From Rathayibacter tritici (GTDB lineage Bacteria > Actinomycetota > Actinomycetes > Actinomycetales > Microbacteriaceae): a stretch of 64,000 nucleotides of DNA. The notes beneath the pieces were generated by a model, which searched no databases, was not told where the DNA came from, and saw nothing but the letters and a program-made list of their open reading frames with translations. The translations under genes and the position numbers were made by a program. Shown here piece after piece: positions 8,443 to 16,850 of the stretch (the first letter of the stretch is position 1; every line of letters starts with the position of its first letter). The stretch is from positions 1 to 64,000 of the forward strand of contig NZ_PSWS01000038.1 in the NCBI RefSeq assembly GCF_002932875.1, given 5' to 3'.

Positions 8443-8730
8443 ATGGCTGACAAGTCGCTCAACCGCACCGAGCTCGTCGCGAAGATCGCCGCCGACTCCG
8501 GCCAGAGCCAGGCCGCCGTCAACGGCGTCCTCGACTCGCTCTTCACCACCCTCGCCGACTCCGTGTCGAACGACGTGAAGGTCACCATCCCCGGCTGGAT
8601 CGCCGTCGAGCGCACCTCCCGCGCCGCGCGCACCGGCCGCAACCCGCAGACCGGCGAGACCATCCAGATCGCCGCCGGCCACTCGGTCAAGGTCTCCGCG
8701 GGCACCAAGCTCAAGGCCGCCGCGAAGTAG
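8443..8730 (+). CDS. hup: HU-family nucleoid DNA-binding protein
   Basis: A 95-residue histone-like protein of the HU/IHF family. It has the N-terminal helical dimerisation half (NRTELVAKIAADSGQSQAAV) and the DNA-gripping arm signature GRNPQTGE near residue 66. It lacks the long Lys/Ala tail found in mycobacterial HU. GGAGG precedes the ATG. The gene stands alone with a strong hairpin terminator behind it, as expected for a highly expressed monocistronic gene. It bends and compacts DNA as a dimer. Confidence 0.95.
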   Translation: MADKSLNRTELVAKIAADSGQSQAAVNGVLDSLFTTLADSVSNDVKVTIPGWIAVERTSRAARTGRNPQTGETIQIAAGHSVKVSAGTKLKAAAK

Positions 8731-8745
8731 TCGCTACCTCCGACA

Positions 8746-8770
8746 CGGCCCCGGCACTGCGCCGGGGCCG
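8746..8770 (+). terminator. Terminator of the HU gene
   Basis: A perfect 10-bp GC-rich stem (8746-8755 with 8761-8770) with a 5-nt loop, 15 bp after the HU stop. Confidence 0.85.
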
Positions 8771-8810
8771 TCGTCGTCCGCGGACGCGGCTGCCGACCAG
8801 CCGCGGAACG

Positions 8811-8816
8811 TAGGCT
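8811..8816 (+). promoter_or_regulatory. Leaderless -10 element of the CopD-CtaG gene
   Basis: TAGGCT lies exactly 6 nt before the GTG at 8823 and there is no Shine-Dalgarno sequence. Confidence 0.55.
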
Positions 8817-8822
8817 GACAGG

Positions 8823-10916
8823 GTGAATCGAACCGTCCGGATCGTCGGCCCTGCGCTCGTGCTCGTCGCCGCAGCGCTCGTCGCCCTCCTCGCGGCGCTG
8901 GCCTTCGGTGGAGGTGCCGCAGCTCAGCTGCTCAACGACCCCGGCCCCGTGGTCCGCTACGGTCTTCCGATCGCCAAGCTCGCCGTCAATCTGGGCGCCG
9001 CGGGCATGATCGGCTCGCTCGTGCTGACGCTCTTCGCGCTGAGCCCCCGCGCCGCCGCCGCGCGCGAGGCCCGCTCTGCGCCTCGCGCCTCCGCGCCTCG
9101 CACCTCCACCTCCGCGCCTCGCACCGTCGCCGCCCCCGCGCGCACGGCGGTCGCCGAGCCCGCCGCCGAGCCGCGCACCGAGTTCTCGGTGGCCCTCGAC
9201 GTCGCCGCAGCCAGCGCTGCTTTCTTCGCCGCTGCCAGCGCGGTGACCGGCTTCCTGACCTTCCTCAACGTCACGCAGACACCGCTGAGCCTCGACCGCG
9301 ACTTCGGCACCAAGCTCAGCTACTTCATCGGCAGCATCCCGGTCGGGCAGGCTTGGCTTGCCACGACACTGCTCGCCGCCGTCGTCACCGTCCTCTGCTT
9401 CGCCGTACGCAATCAGACCGCCCTCGTTTTCGTGACGGCCCTCGCCCTGCTCACGCTGTTGCCGATGGCGCAGCAGGGGCACGCGGCAGGAGCGAGCGGC
9501 CACGACGCCGCGGTCACCGCGCTGGGCCTGCACCTCGTCTTCGCGGCGATCTGGTTGGGCGGCCTGATCACGATGGTCGCCCTCCGGCCGCTGCTCGGTG
9601 GAGCGCGTCTGCTGCCCGTGATCGAGCGCTACTCCAGTCTCGCGCTCGTGAGCTTCGTCGCGGTCGCCGCCTCCGGATACGTCAGCGCGGAGCTGCGGCT
9701 CGCCACCCTCGACAACCTGCTCACCGGCTACGGGATCCTCGTGCTGGTCAAGGTCGCGGTGCTGGTCGCGCTGGGGCTGTTCGGTGTCCTGCAGCGCCGG
9801 TTCCTCATCGAGCGGATGAGACGGGCCGGCGGTGTCGGCGGCCGCAGCTTCTGGTGGCTGGTCTGTGCCGAGCTCGCCTTCATGGGCATCGCCTCCGGAG
9901 TCGCCGCGGCGCTCGCCCGCACCGCAACTCCCGTCGATCAGGTCGTCGCCAGCCAGCTCACCGACCCGACCCCGGCCCAGTTGCTCACCGGTGAACCGCT
10001 GCCCCCGCCCGCGAGCGCGATGAACGTCCTCACGCTGTGGAACGTCGACCTGGTCTGGCTCCTGATCTGCGGCTTCGCCATCGCCTTCTACATCGCCGGA
10101 GTCGTGCGGCTGCACCGCCGCGGCGACCGTTGGCCGCTGCACCGCACGATCCTCTGGATCGCGGGCATGCTGCTGCTGGCCTACATGACGAACGGCGGCG
10201 TCAACGCCTACGAGAAGTATCTGTTCAGCGCCCACATGCTCTCGCACATGGTTCTGACGATGGCGGTGCCGCTGCTGCTCGTCCCGGCGGCCCCGGTCAC
10301 CCTGATCGCCCGAGCGGCCACCCGACGCACCGACGGCTCCCGCGGCGCGCGCGAGTGGGTGCTGCTCGCCGTGCACTCCCGCTTCGCTACCGCGATCTCG
10401 CATCCGATCGTCGCCGCGCTGTTATTCGTCGGTTCGCTCTGGGGTTTCTACTATTCGCCGCTGTTCCGCTGGGCGACCACCGACCACATCGGCCACGAGT
10501 GGATGATCGTCCACTTCCTGATCACCGGCTACCTCTTCGTCAGTGTGCTGATCGGAGTCGACCCGAGCGTGCACCGCGTGCCCTACCCGATGCGCCTGCT
10601 GCTGCTGCTGGGCACGATGGCGTTCCACGCCTTCTTCGGCCTCGCCCTGATGACGGGGGAGGGCCTCTTGCTTGCCGACTGGTACGGAGCGATGGGCTGG
10701 GGCACCTCCGCTCTCGCCGATCAACAGGCGGCCGGCGGCATCGCCTGGAGCATCGGCGAGATCCCGACCCTCGCCCTGGCGATCGTGGTCGCGATGATGT
10801 GGAGCCGCTCCGACGCCCGCGAGACCAAGCGCCGCGACCGCCAGGCCGACCGCACCGACGAGGCCGAGCTGACCGCCTACAACGACCGACTCGCCGCGCT
10901 CGAGAAGCGCGGCTGA
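8823..10916 (+). CDS. CopD-CtaG fusion: copper resistance/cytochrome oxidase assembly protein
   Basis: A 697-residue polytopic membrane protein with roughly 15 hydrophobic segments. The N-terminal half (to about residue 350) includes a CopD-type module (LHLVFAAIWLGGLITMVALR). The C-terminal half (about 410-660) is a CtaG-type caa3 assembly domain with histidine-rich membrane motifs (FSAHMLSHMVL and IGHEWMIVHFL) that probably bind copper or haem. A low-complexity Ala/Pro/Arg linker with SAPR repeats lies near residues 78-115. The protein probably delivers copper to the terminal oxidase. This fusion is common in actinobacteria. The start is GTG with a leaderless promoter. Confidence 0.88.
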   Translation: MNRTVRIVGPALVLVAAALVALLAALAFGGGAAAQLLNDPGPVVRYGLPIAKLAVNLGAAGMIGSLVLTLFALSPRAAAAREARSAPRASAPRTSTSAPRTVAAPARTAVAEPAAEPRTEFSVALDVAAASAAFFAAASAVTGFLTFLNVTQTPLSLDRDFGTKLSYFIGSIPVGQAWLATTLLAAVVTVLCFAVRNQTALVFVTALALLTLLPMAQQGHAAGASGHDAAVTALGLHLVFAAIWLGGLITMVALRPLLGGARLLPVIERYSSLALVSFVAVAASGYVSAELRLATLDNLLTGYGILVLVKVAVLVALGLFGVLQRRFLIERMRRAGGVGGRSFWWLVCAELAFMGIASGVAAALARTATPVDQVVASQLTDPTPAQLLTGEPLPPPASAMNVLTLWNVDLVWLLICGFAIAFYIAGVVRLHRRGDRWPLHRTILWIAGMLLLAYMTNGGVNAYEKYLFSAHMLSHMVLTMAVPLLLVPAAPVTLIARAATRRTDGSRGAREWVLLAVHSRFATAISHPIVAALLFVGSLWGFYYSPLFRWATTDHIGHEWMIVHFLITGYLFVSVLIGVDPSVHRVPYPMRLLLLLGTMAFHAFFGLALMTGEGLLLADWYGAMGWGTSALADQQAAGGIAWSIGEIPTLALAIVVAMMWSRSDARETKRRDRQADRTDEAELTAYNDRLAALEKRG

Positions 10917-10954
10917 CCCGCGCCGTCCGCGGTGGACCTCGCGCAGGCCGCGGG

Positions 10955-10960
10955 TACAGT
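10955..10960 (+). promoter_or_regulatory. Leaderless -10 element of the helicase gene
   Basis: TACAGT lies 6 nt before the GTG at 10967, with a plausible -35 (TGGACC) 16 nt further upstream. No ribosome binding site is seen. Confidence 0.6.
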
Positions 10961-10966
10961 GGACCG

Positions 10967-12268
10967 GTGACCCAGCCCACCCTCTCCGACGAGCAGCAGC
11001 GGGTGTTCGAGCTCATCGAGAACACCCGCGAGCACCTGTTCGTCACCGGCCGCGCGGGCACCGGCAAGTCCACCCTGCTCAACCACCTGAGCTGGAACAC
11101 CGACAAGCAGATCGTCATCTGCGCGCCGACCGGGGTCGCGGCGCTGAACGTCGGCGGCCAGACCATCCACTCGCTGTTCCGGTTGCCCATCGGCGTGATC
11201 GCCGACTCCGACCTCGACCAGCCGCCCGAGCTGCGCAAGCTCCTGAACACCATCGACACCCTCGTGATCGACGAGATCTCGATGGTCAACGCCGACCTCC
11301 TCGATGGCATCGACCGCAGCCTGCGTCAGGCGCGGCAGCGGCGCTCCGAACCGTTCGGAGGCGTGCAGGTCGTGCTCTTCGGCGACCCGTTCCAGCTCGC
11401 GCCCGTCCCCGGCGACCCGGAGGAGCGCGCCTACTTCGCCGACCGTTACCGCTCGCTGTGGTTCTTCGACGCGCTGGTCTGGCAGGAGGCGCCGCTGCGG
11501 ATCGTCGAGCTCGGCCGGATCCATCGGCAGAGCGATGAGCGCTTTAAATGGATGCTCAATGCGGTCCGCTTCGGCATGGTGACGAAGGACATTGCCGACG
11601 TGCTCAACGCGGCCGGTGCCCGCACGCCCCCGGCCGACGACGCGATCACGCTCGCCACCCGCAACGACACCGTCAACCGGATCAACCAGGCGGCGCTCGC
11701 CCGGCTGAAAGGTCCGCTCAAGACGGCATCGGCCGAGATCAGCGGGGACTTCGGCGGGCGCGCCTACCCGGCGGATCAGAAGCTCGAGCTCAAGCTCGGC
11801 GCGCACGTGATGTTCCTGCGCAACGACTCCGATCAGCGCTGGGTGAACGGCACCATCGGCCGGGTGACGAAGGTCGCGGGCACGGTCTGGGTCGAGGTGG
11901 ACGGGGAGGTGCACGAGGTCGCGCCCGCGACCTGGGAGCGCTACCGCTACTCCTACTCCGCGGCCACGAAGAAGCTGACCCGCGAGATCGTCGCGGAGTT
12001 CGCTCAGTTCCCACTCCGTCTGGCGTGGGCGGTCACGATCCACAAGTCGCAGGGCAAGACCTACGACTCGGCCGTGGTCGACCTCGGTCAGCGCGCCTTC
12101 GCGCCCGGCCAGACGTACGTGGCACTCAGCCGCATCACGAGCCTCGAGGGGCTCTACCTCACCCGCCCGCTGCGCCCGAGCGACATCATCGTCGACAAGG
12201 ACGTGCTGCGCTTCATGTCGGAGCGGCGAGCGGAGCCGGCCGCCGTCGCCGAGGCGTCCGCGGACTGA
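10967..12268 (+). CDS. RecD/Pif1-like SF1 DNA helicase
   Basis: A 433-residue ATP-dependent helicase. Walker A is GRAGTGKST (residues 28-36) and Walker B is LVIDEISMV near residue 105. Downstream motifs are FGDPFQLAPV and a C-terminal AVTIHKSQGKTYDSAVVDLG block (about 355-375), the UvrD-like 2B region shared by RecD2 and Pif1 enzymes. It lacks the long N-terminal extension of RecD2 and therefore resembles the compact actinobacterial Pif1-like AAA proteins. It probably unwinds DNA 5' to 3' during repair or replication. The start is set by the leaderless promoter. Confidence 0.85.
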   Translation: MTQPTLSDEQQRVFELIENTREHLFVTGRAGTGKSTLLNHLSWNTDKQIVICAPTGVAALNVGGQTIHSLFRLPIGVIADSDLDQPPELRKLLNTIDTLVIDEISMVNADLLDGIDRSLRQARQRRSEPFGGVQVVLFGDPFQLAPVPGDPEERAYFADRYRSLWFFDALVWQEAPLRIVELGRIHRQSDERFKWMLNAVRFGMVTKDIADVLNAAGARTPPADDAITLATRNDTVNRINQAALARLKGPLKTASAEISGDFGGRAYPADQKLELKLGAHVMFLRNDSDQRWVNGTIGRVTKVAGTVWVEVDGEVHEVAPATWERYRYSYSAATKKLTREIVAEFAQFPLRLAWAVTIHKSQGKTYDSAVVDLGQRAFAPGQTYVALSRITSLEGLYLTRPLRPSDIIVDKDVLRFMSERRAEPAAVAEASAD

Positions 12269-12292
12269 TGCCCGCCCGGCACGGGCGCGGTG

Positions 12293-12940
12293 TCAGGCCG
12301 CCGCGCAGGTGCGCGCGAGGTCGCGGAACAGCTCCGTCGTCAGCCGGTACGCCTCCGCGACTTCCGCGATGACCCGCTCGCGCTCCTGGTCGTCCCAGCC
12401 CGCCGCATCGAGCTGCTCGCGGTAGGTGGCGCGGAAGGCCGAGGGGGCGGCGATCTCGCCGTACAGGAAGAAGCCCACGCCGTTGGTCTCGAAGCCGAAG
12501 CGCCGCTGCAGCAGGGCCCTCACGATCGCGCAGCCGGAGAGGTCGCCGAGGTAGCGCGTGTAGTGGTGCGCGACGAATCCACCGCTCCAGCCTGCGGCAA
12601 CGGTGCGGATCCGGTCGACGTACGCGCTGGTCGAGGGCAGCGGGCGGATGCGCTCGCGCCAGTCCTCGCCGACGAGGAAGCGCAGGTCCTCCGCGATCGC
12701 GGGGAGGCGGGTGAGCTTGGCCGAGAGGAAGGGCTGCGCGACCGGATCGCCGGCCATGTCTTCAGCGACGGCCTCGAGCGCTTCGTAGACGAAGTAGTGC
12801 TGCGAGATGAGCGCGATGTAGTCGTCGCGGCTGCCGGAGCCGGTCATCAGCGAGGTCATGAAGGCGGCGCCCTCGTCGTCGGCACCGGACTGGCCGATGC
12901 GCAGGCGCAGGGCCTCGGAGAACGGTACGACGTTCGACAC
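12293..12940 (-). CDS. Haem oxygenase homologue lacking the proximal histidine
   Basis: A 215-residue all-helical protein that aligns with biliverdin-forming haem oxygenases (HmuO/HO-1) along its whole length, for example in YIALISQHYFVYEALE and VAHHYTRYLGDLSG. In HmuO the haem ligand His lies eight residues before the FM of the first helix; here that residue is Gly (GQSGADDEGAAFM, codon ggt). The distal-helix motif GDLSGGQ is changed to GDLSGCA. The enzyme may be inactive, use another ligand, or only bind haem. An IdeR/DtxR box just upstream implies induction when iron is scarce, so iron recovery from haem remains the contextual expectation. GGAGG is absent; the start is the Met before SNVVPF. 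Confidence 0.8.
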   Translation of the reverse strand: MSNVVPFSEALRLRIGQSGADDEGAAFMTSLMTGSGSRDDYIALISQHYFVYEALEAVAEDMAGDPVAQPFLSAKLTRLPAIAEDLRFLVGEDWRERIRPLPSTSAYVDRIRTVAAGWSGGFVAHHYTRYLGDLSGCAIVRALLQRRFGFETNGVGFFLYGEIAAPSAFRATYREQLDAAGWDDQERERVIAEVAEAYRLTTELFRDLARTCAAA

Positions 12941-12959
12941 GGTGGCCTCCCTCGACGAC

Positions 12960-12978
12960 TTAGGTTGGCCTTACCTTA
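12960..12978 (-). promoter_or_regulatory. IdeR/DtxR iron box
   Basis: TTAGGTTGGCCTTACCTTA is a 19-bp imperfect palindrome very close to the DtxR/IdeR consensus TTAGGTTAGSCTAACCTAA. It lies 20 bp before the haem-oxygenase-like start codon, where bound Fe-DtxR would block transcription. Confidence 0.9.
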
Positions 12979-13047
12979 GCCGAGCGACGCCGCCGGGACC
13001 AGGGGGCACCGTGGGCCAGCGGGCCTGCGACCCAGTGTGCCTGCGTG

Positions 13048-13536
13048 TCAGTGCTGGTGGCCACCGTCGACGACCGAGTGCATCCCACCCCTCTCGCCGG
13101 AACCCCCTGAGGAGGCGGCCAACGCCGGAGTCGCCAGGGCCGAAACGGCCAGTGCGCCGGCCAGCAGGCCGATCAGGGCGCGCGTGGGCGAAACGGTGCG
13201 CTCCTCGGTCCGCGACGAGCGGAGCGAGACGGCGACCACGGCGGTGGCGGTCAGCTCGAGGACCGCTGCGGCGAGCGCGGGCATCGGCTCGGCGAGAGCG
13301 CCGGTCGCCAGGGCCAGCACGAAGGCGGCGAGAGCGGCGACCGCGACGACGAGTGCGGTTCGCGGCAGAAGGATCCGCCCGCGTGACAGAACGAGGACGC
13401 TCCAGAGGATCTCGACGGCGCCGAGCACACCGATCACGGGGGCCGGCACTCCCTCGCCACCGGCGGCGATCGAGAGGTGGACGAGGCCCGCACCCAGTCC
13501 GGAGAAGGCGGCGTTGCAGCGTGCCACGGTCGTCAT
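13048..13536 (-). CDS. Small membrane protein with histidine tail
   Basis: A 162-residue protein with four hydrophobic segments (about residues 10-35, 45-60, 65-90 and 105-130) and a polar C-terminus ending MHSVVDGGHQH, which could bind a metal. The second ATG, at 13536, is preferred because GGAG stands 9 nt before it; an ATG 15 bp upstream has no such signal. It follows the DUF4383 gene on the same strand but is separated from it by a terminator. No known family is recognised. Confidence 0.65.
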   Translation of the reverse strand: MTTVARCNAAFSGLGAGLVHLSIAAGGEGVPAPVIGVLGAVEILWSVLVLSRGRILLPRTALVVAVAALAAFVLALATGALAEPMPALAAAVLELTATAVVAVSLRSSRTEERTVSPTRALIGLLAGALAVSALATPALAASSGGSGERGGMHSVVDGGHQH

Positions 13537-13581
13537 GACTGCTCCGATCATGCGGTCTGGGACGGGTGGGGAAAGAAAGGA

Positions 13582-13620
13582 GGCCCCGGATCGACACACC
13601 GCATCGTGTCGTCCGGGGCC
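13582..13620 (-). terminator. Terminator after the DUF4383 gene
   Basis: A two-part stem (13582-13590 with 13612-13620, then 13592-13597 with 13606-13611) with one bulged base and an 8-nt loop. It separates the DUF4383 gene from the next gene on the minus strand. Confidence 0.75.
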
Positions 13621-13695
13621 GTTCGGTCCGTCCGCCGCGGAAAACGGCGGGCCCGCGGCGGACGGAGTCTGGAGGGGCGGCGATGCCGCCCGGGT

Positions 13696-14112
13696 TCAGG
13701 CGGTCGCGGCGGTACGCGTCCTCGCCGCTTTCTCGGTACCGAGTCCGACTCCCAGGAGCACCAGCGCGCTGGCCAGGTGCAGGAAGTGGTCGGCGGTATT
13801 CAGCGCCAGCACATTCAGAGCGGTATCGACCAAGAAGAAGCCGACGATGCCCAGCAACAGGTACACCGCTCCGACCGTCGCGTTCACGCTCTTCGCCGCG
13901 GCAACGGTCGACAGGCCCGCGATCAGCAGCGCGCCTCCGATGAGCAGATGAGCGATGTTGTGCAACGGATTCACTTCGAAGATGCCGAGCAGGAGCCCGC
14001 CTTCGGTCGAGAGGAACTGCACGCCTCCGGTGACGACGAAGCCGAGAAGCCCGACGACGACGTAGACGGCTCCGAAGAGAGTCGCCAGCAGTCGATTAGG
14101 GGATCTACGCAT
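13696..14112 (-). CDS. DUF4383 domain membrane protein
   Basis: A 138-residue protein with four transmembrane helices and the DUF4383 pattern: ATLFGAVYVVVGLLGF near the N-terminus, then NPLHNIAHLLIGGALL in the middle, and DHFLHLASALVLLGVG at the end. The two conserved histidine pairs lie within or next to helices. Members are widespread in actinobacteria and often stress-induced, but no activity is established. A GGAGGTAAGAG stretch precedes the ATG. Confidence 0.85.
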   Translation of the reverse strand: MRRSPNRLLATLFGAVYVVVGLLGFVVTGGVQFLSTEGGLLLGIFEVNPLHNIAHLLIGGALLIAGLSTVAAAKSVNATVGAVYLLLGIVGFFLVDTALNVLALNTADHFLHLASALVLLGVGLGTEKAARTRTAATA

Positions 14113-14372
14113 GGTCTCTTACCTCCTTCGAGCAGCGCCTCTGCGCTGTACTCCCCCTCTTCGTAACCCGCGGCCTGCCGGTTTGGGAACGGGGTGGACC
14201 GCGCCGCCCATGAGGTGGATCGCGCCGATCACGATCAGGGCTGCGCCGGTCACTGGCAGCCACCGGTCACGGTCGGGACACGAATCGCGCCGGTGCGCAG
14301 ACCGGCCGTCGCGGCCCGCCGACGCCCCCGTACAGTGGTGCCGTTCTCAGACGACCAGGGGAGTCGCACGGC

Positions 14373-15614
14373 ATGGGGTTTCGCACACTGACGCGGACGG
14401 GGCTGCTCGTCGTCCCGGTCCTGGTGCTCGCACTGGCCGGATGCACGCCCGCCGCCGCCCGCGTCGCCGATGCTCCCGCGCAGCCCGCGTCGGAGGAACT
14501 CTCCGCCGCGCTGACCGGGCTCCTCGAAGAGACGCTCGGCATCGCCGGTGCGACCGGAGCGGTCGCCGGAGTGTGGTCGCCGTGGGGCGGCAGTTGGGAG
14601 GGCGCAGTCGGCTGGGAGTCGGACGAACGCACCACTCCGCTCACCACGGACGTCCACCTGAGGCTGGGGACCGGCGGCACCGAGGCGATGACGTGCGACG
14701 TGGTCGTCGCGCTGGCCGAGTCCGGCCGCGTCGATCTCGACGCCATCGGCGAGACCCTGCGCTCCCTTCCCGGCGTCGACGGCCTCACCCTGCGCCAACT
14801 CTGCGCGCACACCTCGGGCCTCGCCGATTTCCGTTCGCCGCTCTGGCCGACCGTGCTGCGGAACCCGGCGCGGCAGTGGCCGACGCTGGAGCTACTCGCC
14901 TCAGCCCAGGTGCGCGGGGCCTCGACGGCCCCCGGGGCGGTCTGGTCCGACTCTTCGACCGGGCCCCTGCTCGCCGGCCTCGTCGCCACGCAGGTCACCG
15001 GGCGCAGCATCGGCGAACTGTACGACCAGTACGTGGTGTCGCGGTACGGCCTGCGCAGCACGAAGCTGCCGGGCGGCTCCGAGGTCGATCTCCCCGCCCC
15101 GTCCCCGCGCGGCTACGCTGTCGCGCTCGACCCGGTCACCGGAGAGAGGCGCTGCGACGTGCGGCTCGACGTCACCGCCGCATCCCCGTCCGCACTCGGC
15201 GCGGCCGGTGGCGCCCTGACGGATCTCGAGGATCTGCGGCGCCTGGCCTCGGGCCTCGCCGCCGACCCCGCAGGTGACGCCGTGTGGCAGGACCCGATCG
15301 CGCAGGGCCAGGGCCGCGCCGACTATCTCCGCGCTGGACTCGGTGGACACGAGGCCGGTCCCCTCCGCGGCTTCTCCGGGGTGGCGCCGGGCTTCGTCAC
15401 CGCCGCCTACTCCGACCCGGTCTCGGGACTGACGGTGGCCGTCTCGATCAACAGCTCGACGCCCGGCGGCGACTTCGCCGCGACCGTCGCACGGGCCCTG
15501 GCCGCGATCGCAGTCGAGCAGGGCGCGGCGGCCGGAGGGGACGGTCTCCCGCAGCTCCCGTGGACGGCCGACGGCGAACGCAGCGCGGTGCAGGAGACCT
15601 CGGCGCGCTGCTGA
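14373..15614 (+). CDS. Serine beta-lactamase/DD-peptidase-fold lipoprotein, catalytic motifs lost
   Basis: A 413-residue exported lipoprotein (lipobox LAGC, Cys 24). The body has the class C beta-lactamase-like fold order, including the landmark LTLRQLCAHTSGLADF after the first helix. The expected SxxK at the LRLG segment reads TGGTEAM, the YxN position reads WSDSS, and the HxG-like box reads FSGVAPGF, so none of the three catalytic elements is intact. It probably binds rather than hydrolyses a peptidoglycan or peptide ligand. AGGGGAG precedes the ATG, and a TACAGT hexamer at 14332 may be its -10. The last residue is Cys. Confidence 0.75.
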   Translation: MGFRTLTRTGLLVVPVLVLALAGCTPAAARVADAPAQPASEELSAALTGLLEETLGIAGATGAVAGVWSPWGGSWEGAVGWESDERTTPLTTDVHLRLGTGGTEAMTCDVVVALAESGRVDLDAIGETLRSLPGVDGLTLRQLCAHTSGLADFRSPLWPTVLRNPARQWPTLELLASAQVRGASTAPGAVWSDSSTGPLLAGLVATQVTGRSIGELYDQYVVSRYGLRSTKLPGGSEVDLPAPSPRGYAVALDPVTGERRCDVRLDVTAASPSALGAAGGALTDLEDLRRLASGLAADPAGDAVWQDPIAQGQGRADYLRAGLGGHEAGPLRGFSGVAPGFVTAAYSDPVSGLTVAVSINSSTPGGDFAATVARALAAIAVEQGAAAGGDGLPQLPWTADGERSAVQETSARC

Positions 15615-15627
15615 GCCCGGGGCGTTC

Positions 15628-15633
15628 TACTCT
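15628..15633 (+). promoter_or_regulatory. Leaderless -10 element of the DinB gene
   Basis: TACTCT lies 6 nt before the ATG at 15640, with no Shine-Dalgarno sequence. Confidence 0.55.
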
Positions 15634-15639
15634 GGTGCC

Positions 15640-16158
15640 ATGCCGATCACTCCCGACACCAAGGACTGGACCTGGGTCCTCGAGCGGCCCTGCCTCGAGT
15701 GCGGCTTCGACGCCTCGCTCGTCGACGCCGACGAGGTCGCCGGGCTCATCCGAGAGAACGCCGCCGCCTGGCCGTACGTGCTCGAGCGCGACGACGCCGC
15801 GGGTCGGCCGGACGATGAGACCTGGTCGCCCCTGGAGTACGCGGCGCACGTGCGCGACGTGCACCGGATCTACCGCACTCGGGTGCAGCTGATGCTCACG
15901 GGCGACGACCCGCTCTATCCCAACTGGGACCAGGACGTCACCGCCGTTGAGGAGCGCTACGACCAGCAGGATCCGGGCACGGTCGGCCGCGACCTGGTCG
16001 ACGCGGCCGAGCGGATCGCCGAGATCGTCGACTCCGTCACCGGCGTCCAGTGGCAGCGCCCCGGCCGCCGCAGCGACGGCGCCTCCTTCACCGTCGAGAC
16101 GATCGCCCGCTACTACCTGCACGACATCCAGCACCACCTGCACGATGTGCAGGGCTGA
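15640..16158 (+). CDS. DinB-family metal-dependent protein
   Basis: A 172-residue four-helix-bundle protein of the DinB/YfiT superfamily, which includes mycothiol- and bacillithiol-dependent transferases. The usual three metal-binding positions are suggested by the histidines in PLEYAAHVRDVHRI (about residues 67-75) and YYLHDIQHHLHDV at the C-terminus. The N-terminal block WVLERPCLECGFD is typical of the actinobacterial subgroup. Mycothiol-linked detoxification is a reasonable guess. It is convergent with the next gene, with stops 3 bp apart. Confidence 0.8.
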   Translation: MPITPDTKDWTWVLERPCLECGFDASLVDADEVAGLIRENAAAWPYVLERDDAAGRPDDETWSPLEYAAHVRDVHRIYRTRVQLMLTGDDPLYPNWDQDVTAVEERYDQQDPGTVGRDLVDAAERIAEIVDSVTGVQWQRPGRRSDGASFTVETIARYYLHDIQHHLHDVQG

Positions 16159-16161
16159 GGC

Positions 16162-16812
16162 TCAGGTGTCGATGAGCTGCGGATTCAGGAACGAGAGCGT
16201 CCGCGCGTAGGCGAGGGCCGCGGAGGCCGGGCTCACGGCGTCGCGCAGGGTGCCGTTCGCGAAGTGGCGCCGGGTATCCGGGTAGGTGTGCGTCGTGACC
16301 GGAGTCCCCGACTCCTTCAGCCGACCGACGAACGACTCCGGGTCATCGCCCGCGGGCCATTCGTCGTGCTGCGCGTAGTGCAGGAGTGTCGGGCACGGTA
16401 CGAGCACGTGCTCCTCGGCGCCGAGGGTGGCGTAGTAGGCGACGACCGCGTCGACGAGGCCCGTGCCCGCCGCGAGCAGCCCGAGCCGACCGCCGAACCC
16501 GAAGCCGATGACGGCGCTGCGCTGCGCTCCTACCGCGACTCCGGTGTGCACCGCCTCGGCGACGACGGCGAGGTTTCGGTCCTGCGCCGCCATCGCGGCG
16601 AGGTCGCGCGCGTCCTCCGGAGTGAGGGTGGCCCAGCCGTCGTAGAGGTCCGGCACGAGCACGTGGTAGCCGTGCTTCGCCACTGCCTCGGCGAACGGCT
16701 CCAGCCACGGGAGGCGCCCGAACACGTCGTGCAGCACGACCACCACGGGCCGGCCGGGCTGCCCGTACTCGAGGGCGACGCCCGGTGACGGGATCTGCAC
16801 GAGCTCGCTCAC
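16162..16812 (-). CDS. Dienelactone-hydrolase-like alpha/beta hydrolase without nucleophile
   Basis: A 216-residue protein with the dienelactone hydrolase fold: VVVLHDVFGRLPWLEPFAE near the N-terminus, an acid Asp in HYAQHDEW, and a His in RRHFANG. The nucleophile elbow GxCxGG reads GFGFGG, with Gly in place of Cys/Ser, so classical hydrolysis is not expected. It may be a non-catalytic homologue or use an unrecognised residue. The start is a GTG before SELVQIP that gives the usual family length; GGAGGG sits directly against it, which is unusually close. Confidence 0.7.
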   Translation of the reverse strand: MSELVQIPSPGVALEYGQPGRPVVVVLHDVFGRLPWLEPFAEAVAKHGYHVLVPDLYDGWATLTPEDARDLAAMAAQDRNLAVVAEAVHTGVAVGAQRSAVIGFGFGGRLGLLAAGTGLVDAVVAYYATLGAEEHVLVPCPTLLHYAQHDEWPAGDDPESFVGRLKESGTPVTTHTYPDTRRHFANGTLRDAVSPASAALAYARTLSFLNPQLIDT

Positions 16813-16850
16813 CCCTCCACCCTGCCCTCTGCGCTCCCCGATCCGGCGCC

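Noticed and set aside
10422..11310. Minus-strand frames over the CopD-CtaG and helicase junction
   Set aside because: They are shadows with no motif; both plus-strand genes are well supported.
14113..14372. Possible small membrane ORF on the minus strand in the gap before the lipoprotein gene
   Set aside because: A short hydrophobic stretch is visible, but it lacks a start signal and any family resemblance.
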